Shown in pieces: positions 6,935 through 12,952 of a stretch of DNA of 12,952 nt. The number at the start of each line of letters is the position of its first letter. Position 1 is the stretch's first letter. Origin of the DNA: Fidelibacterota bacterium (GTDB taxonomy: Bacteria > Fidelibacterota > UBA2242 > B5-G15); contig QNCQ01000023.1 of the NCBI GenBank assembly GCA_003645825.1, positions 1-12,952 of the forward strand, in the 5' to 3' direction. A program made the position numbers and the translations under genes. Below the pieces are notes generated by a model. It was not told the DNA's origin, searched no databases, and saw nothing but the letters and a program-made list of their open reading frames with translations.

Positions 6935-7687
6935 CTACTTGGGGATTTCTATCAACTCTTTATCAAGAAGAGAAGCAGCCTCTTTGTCAGCGATAATTGT
7001 TGCTTTTCTGTGAAGCTGGAGAGTGGAAGCAGGGCACATAGCTGTTATAGGGCCTTCCACAGTTTTTTTCAGAGCGTCTGCTTTATTCTTTCCACTCGCA
7101 AGAAGGATAATTTCCTGGGCCTCCATGATGGTACCAATTCCCATGGTTATGGCATACTTAGGAACCTCGTCAATGCTGCTGAAAAATCTGGCATTGTCCC
7201 TTCTTGTACTTTCCTTCAATGTTTTTATTCTTGTTCTTGACCCGAGTGATGAACCAGGCTCGTTGAAAGCAATATGACCATTACTTCCGATCCCCAGTAT
7301 CTGAAGGTCGATTCCTCCTACTTCCTTGATTCGATTTTCATACCACTCACAAAATTCATCAACATTCTCGGCCATCCCTTGCGGAATATAGACATTTCTA
7401 GGGTCGACATTTATATGTTTAAAAAAATTTTCCCACATAAAGTAATGATAGCTTTGGTTATGTTCTGGAGGAAGTCCAACATACTCATCAAGGTTGAATG
7501 TTGTCACCTTCGAAAAGTCGAGGCCTTCTTCTTTATGCATTCTTACTAGCTCTTTGTAGAGACCTATGGGCGTGCTTCCTGTGGCAAGACCAAGCACACA
7601 GTCTGGCTTCTTTCTTACCATAGCTGCGACCCTTTTTGCAGCTTCTTTGCTCATCTCATCATAATCTTTGGTAACTAATACCAGCAT
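6935..7687 (-). CDS. nagB: Glucosamine-6-phosphate deaminase
   Basis: A cytoplasmic enzyme of 250 residues that converts glucosamine-6-phosphate to fructose-6-phosphate and ammonia, feeding amino sugars into glycolysis. Visible motifs are the phosphate loop ATGSTP (35-40), NLDEYVGL with Asp67 (E. coli Asp72, the proton-transfer residue), and GSNGHIAFNEPGSS with His138 and Glu143 (E. coli His143 and Glu148). Arg167 in ARFF and Lys202 are likely phosphate contacts. Asn136 replaces E. coli Asp141, as in Bacillus-type enzymes. The length is near the short Bacillus form and lacks the longer E. coli tail, so allosteric control by GlcNAc-6-P may be absent. A perfect AAGGAGGTG ribosome site precedes the ATG. 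The NamZ-like gene ends 25 bases upstream, so the two probably share a transcript. Confidence 0.96.
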   Translation of the reverse strand: MLVLVTKDYDEMSKEAAKRVAAMVRKKPDCVLGLATGSTPIGLYKELVRMHKEEGLDFSKVTTFNLDEYVGLPPEHNQSYHYFMWENFFKHINVDPRNVYIPQGMAENVDEFCEWYENRIKEVGGIDLQILGIGSNGHIAFNEPGSSLGSRTRIKTLKESTRRDNARFFSSIDEVPKYAITMGIGTIMEAQEIILLASGKNKADALKKTVEGPITAMCPASTLQLHRKATIIADKEAASLLDKELIEIPK

Positions 7688-7712
7688 AGGACACCTCCTT
7701 TTTTATTCTTTG

Positions 7713-8960
7713 TCACTTATACAAAAGACAGCTTTTTATCTTTTTTCTATATTCTTTTATCTCCTTTTCCCAGCTGTCAAACAACACGCTCAAAGGTTTG
7801 CCAGAGTCGATAGCTTCTCTAAGCTCTCCAGATCCGTATAACTTGTCTATCCAGTTTTCTTTCCACATGAACCTATTGGGATATAGTATCCTTATCTCTT
7901 TTAGAAGAATTATAGCTGATTTTATTGGATCAAAGGCCTCCCTATCGGTCACTGCTATTTTGATCCCCCCACAGGTTTTCCCCAGATATTTTGGATGTTC
8001 AGCCATCCCTTCAATACTCATCGGTGTAAATTTAACACTTTGAAATGCAACACCGCGAATTGTTTTTTTCGATAAACTAATTAACAGAGTATCTCCGTTG
8101 ATCCATGGGGCCCCAATGGTTTTGAAAGGAGAAAGTGTTCCTCTCCCTTCAGATATGTTAGTCCCTTCAAACAAGCAAAATCCGGGATAAAGTGTTGCAG
8201 TTTCTATGTCAGGTATATTTGGAGATGGTTTTACAAATTTTAGCCCTGTCTGATCATACCACATGTTTCTTTTCCACCCTTTCATTGGGACCACGATCAG
8301 ATTTAGTTTCCCATCAAGGTGATATTTGTTGATGTAAAGAGCTATTTCTCCGGGGGTGAGCCCATATCTTATCGGAATGTTCAGCGATCCCACAAACGAC
8401 TCGAATCCTCTTTCCAGGATGGGACCCTGAATTATATCTCCTCTGATTGGATTTGGTCTGTCGAGGACCATAAAATCTATTCCATTCTCACATGCGGACT
8501 CCATAGCATACTTCAGGGTGGAAATGTATGTATAGAACCTCGCCCCGACATCCTGGACATCGTAAATCAGTATATCAATGCTGTCCAGCATATCAGTTGT
8601 GGGCTTTTTTATTCTCCCGTATAGGCTGTATATTCTGACCCTTGTCCTGGTATCGATACTGTCCTCAACCGCTTTTCCTGCTGAGATATCACCTCTGAAG
8701 CCGTGTTCAGGAGCAAAAATAGCTTTCACTTTGCAGCAACCGGAGCCAGCAATGAGATCTACAATATGTGTCCCCTTGTGGTTTAAGGAGGAATGATTGC
8801 AGATAATCCCGACCCGTTTTCCTTTCAGTGGTTCGAAGTGATTGTTTTCCAGAATATCCAGTCCGGTTAGTACTTGGCTGCGGTTACATCCGGTGAAGAT
8901 GAGAATGCCCACGCTGTATATTATGATTGTTGAAATGGTAAGTTTGTACAGTTTACACAT
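7713..8960 (-). CDS. namZ: DUF1343 lipoprotein, NamZ-like exo-beta-N-acetylmuramidase
   Basis: A 415-residue member of PF07075 (DUF1343; B. subtilis YbbC/NamZ), which removes terminal MurNAc from the non-reducing end of peptidoglycan fragments. Signature stretches are FAPEHGFRG (82-90), YDVQDVGARFYTY (133-145), LDRPNPI (167-173), PSPNIP (245-250), and YPGFCLFEGTN leading into SEGRGT and the nearby GAPW. The N-terminus has a hydrophobic stretch and lipobox I-F-T-G-C with Cys25, so the enzyme should be membrane-anchored and face the periplasm or surface. The ATG at 8960 has no recognisable ribosome site and lies 16 bases after the ferredoxin terminator hairpin. No downstream start would keep the signal peptide. 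nagB follows after 25 bases, consistent with cell-wall sugar recovery. MurNAc kinase, etherase and deacetylase genes are not in the window. Confidence 0.92.
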   Translation of the reverse strand: MCKLYKLTISTIIIYSVGILIFTGCNRSQVLTGLDILENNHFEPLKGKRVGIICNHSSLNHKGTHIVDLIAGSGCCKVKAIFAPEHGFRGDISAGKAVEDSIDTRTRVRIYSLYGRIKKPTTDMLDSIDILIYDVQDVGARFYTYISTLKYAMESACENGIDFMVLDRPNPIRGDIIQGPILERGFESFVGSLNIPIRYGLTPGEIALYINKYHLDGKLNLIVVPMKGWKRNMWYDQTGLKFVKPSPNIPDIETATLYPGFCLFEGTNISEGRGTLSPFKTIGAPWINGDTLLISLSKKTIRGVAFQSVKFTPMSIEGMAEHPKYLGKTCGGIKIAVTDREAFDPIKSAIILLKEIRILYPNRFMWKENWIDKLYGSGELREAIDSGKPLSVLFDSWEKEIKEYRKKIKSCLLYK

Positions 8961-8966
8961 TATTGC

Positions 8967-8999
8967 AAGAAATTAAAGCCCGACACATAAGGTCGGGCT
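8967..8999 (-). terminator. Intrinsic terminator of the ferredoxin gene
   Basis: A perfect eight-pair hairpin: AGCCCGAC (8977-8984) and GTCGGGCT (8992-8999) with a seven-base loop. On the minus strand it is followed by TTTAATTTCTT. It lies 17 bases after the ferredoxin stop and ends 16 bases before the namZ start codon. It therefore also forms part of the namZ leader if transcription reads through. Confidence 0.85.
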
Positions 9000-9016
9000 A
9001 TGCTTAAAGCAAACAC

Positions 9017-9205
9017 TTACGCTTTAACTATGCAGTCCACCGGGCAAACTTCAACACATTGTGGGCTGTCTGCATACCCTTCACATTCAACACACACAGA
9101 TGCGTCAATCTCGTAATGCTCGTCTCCCTCGCTTATAGCATCCACAGGGCATTGCGGTTCACAAGCCCCACAACTGATGCAGTCATCTGTAATCTTCATT
9201 GCCAT
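9017..9205 (-). CDS. 2[4Fe-4S] dicluster ferredoxin
   Basis: A 62-residue soluble electron carrier. The first cluster motif is CISCGACEPQCP (Cys9, 12, 15, 19). The second is Cys38, Cys41, Cys50, Cys54, with eight residues between the second and third cysteines in place of the two found in clostridial ferredoxins. That insertion is the hallmark of the Allochromatium/YfhL type, whose clusters are known for unusually low and split reduction potentials. An extra Cys58 is also present. A ribosome site AGGAG lies nine bases before the ATG. The gene is a single transcription unit ending at the strong hairpin at 8977-8999. Its redox partners are not evident; the radical-SAM protein encoded at the right edge is one possible consumer, but that is speculation. 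Confidence 0.95.
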   Translation of the reverse strand: MAMKITDDCISCGACEPQCPVDAISEGDEHYEIDASVCVECEGYADSPQCVEVCPVDCIVKA

Positions 9206-9235
9206 TTCTGTTCTCCTTATTATAAACCTGTTATG

Positions 9236-9264
9236 AATTTAAAAATACCCTTTTTTTTTAACAA
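9236..9264 (-). promoter_or_regulatory. Possible promoter for the ferredoxin gene
   Basis: On the minus strand TTGTTA (9264-9259) and TAAATT (9241-9236) are 17 bases apart, each matching consensus at 4 of 6 positions. They would give a leader of roughly 25 bases. An A-tract of nine bases lies in the spacer. Confidence 0.3.
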
Positions 9265-9270
9265 CCCCCT

Positions 9271-9285
9271 AAGCAATTTTTGCTT
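9271..9285. repeat. Short perfect inverted repeat between ferredoxin and MFS genes
   Basis: AAGCAA (9271-9276) and TTGCTT (9280-9285) are separated by three T residues in the divergent intergenic region, just upstream of the candidate ferredoxin promoter. It could be a regulator site or simply AT-rich symmetry. I see no convincing promoter for the MFS gene to tie it to. Confidence 0.3.
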
Positions 9286-9348
9286 TTCAAATTTTTCCAA
9301 ATTTCTCTTAGATTATCTTCCGTTATATCATTCAGAGAGAAGTCTCCT

Positions 9349-9353
9349 GGAGG
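9349..9353 (+). promoter_or_regulatory. Ribosome binding site fixing the MFS start
   Basis: GGAGG lies five bases before the ATG at 9359. The open frame continues upstream to 9059, antisense to the ferredoxin gene. This site and the loss of MFS-like sequence before residue 1 place the true start at 9359. Confidence 0.8.
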
Positions 9354-9358
9354 TATAT

Positions 9359-10630
9359 ATGGCCGTTCAAGAAACAAAATCCAGATATGACCTACCAAGC
9401 CCAGTTTATCGCTGGGTGGTTCTGGTATTTCTTAGTCTGGCGATGTTTGGTAATTACTATGTATATGATTCAATAAGTCCCCTTGCCGATATCCTGAAAA
9501 AACAGCTTGGATTTTCCGATAGGAATATAGGACTTCTTAACATGATCTACAGCTTGCCCAATATTTTCTTTGTCTTAATTGGGGGCATTATAATTGACAC
9601 GCTTGGCACCAGAAAATCAGCTATCATTTTTTCTTTAACCTGTATGTTGGGTAGCTTTATCACGACCTTTAGTGGGGGCAACCTCACTGTTATGGCTACT
9701 GGACGGCTTATATTTGGACTCGGGGCAGAGACACTTATAGTAACTATTACGACTATTCTGGCTAAGTGGTTCAAGGGCAAGGAATTGTCCTTTGCCTTTG
9801 GATTGAACCTTACTATAGCGAGGCTTGGAAGCTTTGCAGCTCTGAACTCTCCCACGTGGGCGAAATCCCTCTACTGGAGCTGGAAGGGGCCACTCTTAAT
9901 ATCCGCGGGAGCTGCTACTCTTTCTGTCCTGACATTGATACTGTATGTTATAATCGAAGCGGGGGCTCAGAAAAGATTTAGTCTCGGGCCTGAACCACGG
10001 CAGGACAAAATTGTGCTCAGTGATATACTCTCCTTTGGGAAGGCTTACTGGTTCATTACAATTCTATGTGTAACGTTTTACTCTGCGATCTTTCCGTTTC
10101 AGACTTTTGCGATAAAATTTTTCATTGAACACCACGGACTAACAAGACAAGCTGCTGGTTTTGCCTCGAGCGTAATAACGCTTGCCGCTATGATCGGAAC
10201 TCCCTTATTTGGTTTATTCGTAGATAAATACGGGAAAAGAGCCTCTGTAATGATAATCGGTTCCCTGCTTATTGTCCCGGTTTATATACTGTTTGTATAT
10301 TCTAGAATACATCCAATATTTCTTACCTCTATAATGGGTATAGCTTTTTCTCTCGTCCCGGCCGCCATGTGGCCTTCTGTGGCACTTATTGTTAAACAGG
10401 AAAATCTCGGTACAGCATATGGACTTATGACTATGATACAGAACATTGGTCTAACACTTTTTAATTATATTATCGGATGGGCAAATGACATTAGCACTAT
10501 TAACGGGGTTACAGACTATAGACTTGGCATGTGGATATTTTCGATTACCGGCATAGTCGGGCTAATTTTTGCTATACTACTCAGAAAAGAAAGAGTAGGT
10601 AGAGAGCTTCTTGAAAAATCGCACATGTAG
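9359..10630 (+). CDS. Major facilitator superfamily transporter, MFSD1-like
   Basis: An inner-membrane transporter of 423 residues with about twelve hydrophobic segments in two halves. The loop after TM2 carries motif A as GGIIIDTLGTRKS (75-87), and the second half repeats it as FGLFVDKYGKRAS. Several stretches recall the eukaryotic MFSD1 family: YSLPNIFFVLIGG with the motif A Asp, RLIFGLGAETL (116-126), and WFKGKELSFAFGLNLTIARLGS (137-158). Animal MFSD1 is a lysosomal dipeptide transporter, so a short-peptide substrate is possible here, but that is inference from remembered sequence. GGAGG sits five bases before the ATG. The gene stands alone, divergent from the ferredoxin and convergent with rng 28 bases away. 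Confidence 0.9.
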   Translation: MAVQETKSRYDLPSPVYRWVVLVFLSLAMFGNYYVYDSISPLADILKKQLGFSDRNIGLLNMIYSLPNIFFVLIGGIIIDTLGTRKSAIIFSLTCMLGSFITTFSGGNLTVMATGRLIFGLGAETLIVTITTILAKWFKGKELSFAFGLNLTIARLGSFAALNSPTWAKSLYWSWKGPLLISAGAATLSVLTLILYVIIEAGAQKRFSLGPEPRQDKIVLSDILSFGKAYWFITILCVTFYSAIFPFQTFAIKFFIEHHGLTRQAAGFASSVITLAAMIGTPLFGLFVDKYGKRASVMIIGSLLIVPVYILFVYSRIHPIFLTSIMGIAFSLVPAAMWPSVALIVKQENLGTAYGLMTMIQNIGLTLFNYIIGWANDISTINGVTDYRLGMWIFSITGIVGLIFAILLRKERVGRELLEKSHM

Positions 10631-10658
10631 AGAGGTTCCAGTAGTTTGAGAAAAATAC

Positions 10659-12200
10659 TTAAAACTTGTCTGTTATGTCTTCCCCTGTTTTTGCAGAAAT
10701 AAATCTGAATTCATCCAGTCTAAGAGAGGAATTTTCTTCCAGCTTTAGCAAAACGAGGTTTTTCCACTGAAGTTTTTTTAGAATTTTTTTCATCTCTTTT
10801 TGAAGATAACTTCCCATATAGGGATGAACCTGGAGCACGAGTCTTCTTTCCTTTGACTCTGTTCTGAATCTTCGTAGCCAGCTTTCTATCTGAGTCATGA
10901 ATGTTTCTTTTGAAGTTATTCTACCCGTGCCGTGGCACATCGGACATTCTTCACTAACTGTATAAAAAAGATTTAGTCGTGTTCTCTGTCGCGTCATTTC
11001 AAGAAGTCCAAAATCAGATATGGGAGCAAGGGCTGCTTTTGCCCTGTCTTTTTTGAATTCTTTGAGAAGTTCGTGAAATACTTTATCTCTATTTTCTTTT
11101 TTACCCATGTCAATAAAATCTATCACTATAATCCCGCCAATATCTCTCAGTCTGACCTGTCGTGCTATTTCCTGTGCCGCCTGAAGATTTATCTTGAAAG
11201 CGTTTTCCTCATAGTCCTTCTTCCCAATATACTTTCCACTATTGACATCTATGGTTGTCATCGCTTCGGTATGTTCAATAACAATAAATCCCCCACTTTT
11301 GAGCCATACCCTATTGTTTAGCGAATTGCGGAAATCCTTCTCCACTCCGTAAAAATCGAAAAGAGGGGTCCGAGAACTGTAATACTCTATTTTTCTGACC
11401 ATCTCGGGCGAAACGGAGCCTACATAAGAATGAATTTTTTTATAGAGACTTTTTGAATCCACTATAACCTTTGATACGTCCGGGGTTAATAAGTCCCTCA
11501 CGACAGAGCTTACAATTTCGATATCCTCGTAAACGCACACAGGGGCAGGTTCTGTCATAGCTTTTTTTTCTATCTTTTTCCATTTTTTAAGGAGACTGTC
11601 AAGGTCCTTTTTTAAAGTGTCGATGTCTTTGCCTTCTGCCACAGTTCGTATAATTAAGCCAAAATTCTCAGGTTTTATCTGCTTTGCTATTTCCCTTAAT
11701 CTGGTTCTTTCCTTCCTATTCTGGATCTTTTTAGAGATTCCTACGTAACTGATGTTGGGTACAAGTACGAGAAATCTTCCCGGCAGGGAAATATCCGTGG
11801 TAACTCTTGGGCCTTTGTCTGCGAAGGGTTCTTTTATGACCTGGACCAAGATATCTTGCCCTGGTTTCAAGTTAATTTCCCCGGTTTCGGGTTCTTTGAG
11901 CTGACTTGGTATTAGTTCAACCTCTTCCTCGTCTGCTCCATTAACGCTTTCCACCATCGAAACTACGGAAGCAGGATTATTCATTTCAGAAAAAGGTAAG
12001 AATGCATTGGCACCATAACCTATGTCCACAAACGCAGCTCTGATACCTTCGATAACATTTTCCACCTTTCCCTTATAGATATTACCAACCATCCGGGCTT
12101 TGCCTGATTTCTCAATGAACATTTCTACCAGCTTGCCATCTTCTAAAATAGCAATTCTTGTTTCCTGGACGGTTTTATTCATCAAAATTACTTTATCCAT
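10659..12200 (-). CDS. rng: Ribonuclease G/E family endoribonuclease
   Basis: A 513-residue cytoplasmic endoribonuclease acting in rRNA maturation and mRNA decay. The S1-type region starts near residue 36 (MVGNIYKGKVENVIEGIRAAFVDIG) and is split by an acidic insert (about 72-110, with DEEEVEL). The 5'-phosphate sensor is LIIRT (Arg185-Thr186). Catalytic metal ligands are TTIDVNSG (Asp318, Asn320) and VIDFIDM (Asp361), each offset by 15 from RNase E Asp303, Asn305 and Asp346. The Zn-link is CPMCHGTG with Cys419 and Cys422, again offset by 15. It lacks the long RNase E tail, so RNase G is the better name. The start overlaps the regulatory logic of the upstream gene: AGGTGA holds both the ribosome site and the upstream stop. 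No rplU/rpmA follows, which is the common arrangement elsewhere. Confidence 0.95.
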   Translation of the reverse strand: MDKVILMNKTVQETRIAILEDGKLVEMFIEKSGKARMVGNIYKGKVENVIEGIRAAFVDIGYGANAFLPFSEMNNPASVVSMVESVNGADEEEVELIPSQLKEPETGEINLKPGQDILVQVIKEPFADKGPRVTTDISLPGRFLVLVPNISYVGISKKIQNRKERTRLREIAKQIKPENFGLIIRTVAEGKDIDTLKKDLDSLLKKWKKIEKKAMTEPAPVCVYEDIEIVSSVVRDLLTPDVSKVIVDSKSLYKKIHSYVGSVSPEMVRKIEYYSSRTPLFDFYGVEKDFRNSLNNRVWLKSGGFIVIEHTEAMTTIDVNSGKYIGKKDYEENAFKINLQAAQEIARQVRLRDIGGIIVIDFIDMGKKENRDKVFHELLKEFKKDRAKAALAPISDFGLLEMTRQRTRLNLFYTVSEECPMCHGTGRITSKETFMTQIESWLRRFRTESKERRLVLQVHPYMGSYLQKEMKKILKKLQWKNLVLLKLEENSSLRLDEFRFISAKTGEDITDKF

Positions 12201-12203
12201 CTG

Positions 12204-12209
12204 TCACCT
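12204..12209 (-). promoter_or_regulatory. Ribosome site of rng overlapping the upstream stop codon
   Basis: AGGTGA on the minus strand contains the TGA stop of the radical-SAM/DUF2344 gene and serves as the ribosome site for rng, whose ATG follows after three bases. Ribosomes ending the first gene are placed to start the second, so the proteins are likely made in linked amounts. Confidence 0.6.
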
Positions 12210-12952
12210 ATTACTTAGGAACAACACTTCTTTTCTATGAATGTTTACATCTTCAATTTTAATATTCAACATATCCAAAAGCTCATCCATTCTCAGAGTT
12301 CTTCCGCCATCAACTCTAAGTTCTATGTGAATGAAGTTATCTTCAATTTTCACATCTCCCAGAAATTTACGTGCATTGATTATTTTGGTTCCTTTCTTTT
12401 TGGTATAAGTTCTTTCGATGGAGAAGTTGTGTCTGGATAAGATATCGGTTAGTTTTCTCCTGACTTTTTCTGGAACCTTACCCTCAAAATTAATCACATA
12501 GATAAAACCTTTTACGGAGGAATATACCGAAGGGCTTTCTTTTTCTATCTCTACCGACTCAATCACTTTCAGGCCATCAGGGAGGTACTTATTAAGAATT
12601 TTCTCAATATCTTTACACTCTTCCAGCAAATATATGTCGGCATACTCTGCTTCCGATGTACAACCAAAAGGCAGGGGGAATCCAAGCGAAATTTTGGGCT
12701 TTTGTGAGAAACCTTTCGAGTAAGACAGTTTTAGTCCTGACCTGCGAAGTGCAAAGTAAAGAAGTTTTGTAATATCAAAGTGAGAGTAGAAAGAATATCT
12801 CTTATCTCGTGAAAACCTGATGCGGTAAACGTGTTCCTCATCTTTTTCTTTTGTTTCCAGCTTAGGGGGTTCTCCTTTTGTGATGGTGACTTTTTTTTCA
12901 TTGTCATAAACCATCTTTATCTGCTTATTACAGACTCCGCACCCGATACAAC
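12204..12952 (-). CDS. Radical-SAM protein with fused DUF2344 (TIGR03936) domain, N-terminus beyond window
   Basis: The frame is open through the right edge, and 248 residues are visible. The first visible residues are CIGCGVCNKQIK, a Cys-x2-Cys-x2-Cys knot of the type found at the C-terminal end of B12-binding radical-SAM proteins (TIGR03960 type). Residues from about 40 on are a DUF2344/TIGR03936 domain, with YRIRFSRDKRYSFYSHFD, a YSKGFSQKPKISLGFPLPFG stretch and EAEYADIYL. An internal ATG at 12914 could be taken for the start of a free-standing DUF2344 protein. It has no ribosome site, and the cysteine-rich codons upstream are in frame, so I treat the gene as a truncated fusion. These two domains often occur as neighbours or fused, commonly next to rng. 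Their reaction is not known; an RNA or cell-envelope role is unproven. The gene is coupled to rng. Confidence 0.82.
   Translation of the reverse strand, partial: CIGCGVCNKQIKMVYDNEKKVTITKGEPPKLETKEKDEEHVYRIRFSRDKRYSFYSHFDITKLLYFALRRSGLKLSYSKGFSQKPKISLGFPLPFGCTSEAEYADIYLLEECKDIEKILNKYLPDGLKVIESVEIEKESPSVYSSVKGFIYVINFEGKVPEKVRRKLTDILSRHNFSIERTYTKKKGTKIINARKFLGDVKIEDNFIHIELRVDGGRTLRMDELLDMLNIKIEDVNIHRKEVLFLSNR

Noticed and set aside
7010..7549. Several plus-strand frames of 76-91 codons
   Set aside because: They are opposite-strand shadows of nagB, which has a complete set of catalytic motifs and a strong ribosome site.
9219..9224. Perfect TATAAT on the minus strand upstream of the ferredoxin
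   Set aside because: Transcription from it would begin inside the ribosome site and remove it, and no -35 element lies at the right distance.
9059..9358. Upstream extension of the MFS frame by 100 codons
   Set aside because: It is antisense to the ferredoxin gene, has no transporter-like sequence, and a good ribosome site supports the start at 9359.
10631..10658. Terminator between the convergent MFS and rng genes
   Set aside because: The gap is 28 bases and shows no stem with a T-run on either strand.

Overview
The window looks like chromosomal DNA from a diderm (Gram-negative-type) bacterium with moderately AT-rich DNA, probably an anaerobe. Two proteins start with lipobox signal peptides, one is an outer-membrane barrel with a terminal Phe, and a dicluster ferredoxin is present. 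The radical-SAM/DUF2344 fusion next to an RNase G, together with lipoproteins of the kind seen in uncultured lineages, suggests a candidate phylum of the FCB/WOR-3 sort. That placement is inference. Gene density is high and no stretch over 300 bases lacks a gene. I see no tRNA, rRNA, CRISPR array, insertion sequence or phage gene.

Layout. Positions 1-972 (minus) hold a small lipoprotein followed by an unrecognised helical protein cut by the left edge. A divergent control region (973-1166) carries a promoter in each direction, a candidate operator and a GC-rich hairpin. Positions 1167-6818 (plus) are a four-gene cluster: a TetR-family repressor, a 965-residue MMPL/RND-type transporter, a LolA-like periplasmic carrier that overlaps the transporter gene by four bases, and an outer-membrane beta-barrel. 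Positions 6935-8960 (minus) carry a NamZ-like lipoprotein followed by glucosamine-6-phosphate deaminase, an amino-sugar/cell-wall recycling pair. A 2[4Fe-4S] ferredoxin (9017-9205, minus) lies upstream with its own terminator. A major-facilitator transporter resembling the eukaryotic MFSD1 family (9359-10630, plus) converges on an RNase G/E gene (10659-12200, minus). The right edge (12204-12952, minus) is the C-terminal part of a larger radical-SAM protein fused to a DUF2344 domain.

How the genes work together. The best candidate for a coherent, poorly described system is the TetR-MMPL-LolA-like-barrel cluster. Its products cover regulator, inner membrane, periplasm and outer membrane, which suggests inducible export of a lipid or other hydrophobic compound. 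The cargo is unknown. The MMPL protein has a second periplasmic loop about twice the size of the first. NamZ would release terminal MurNAc from peptidoglycan, and NagB would take the resulting amino sugar (after steps encoded elsewhere) into glycolysis. The radical-SAM/DUF2344 and rng genes are translationally coupled.
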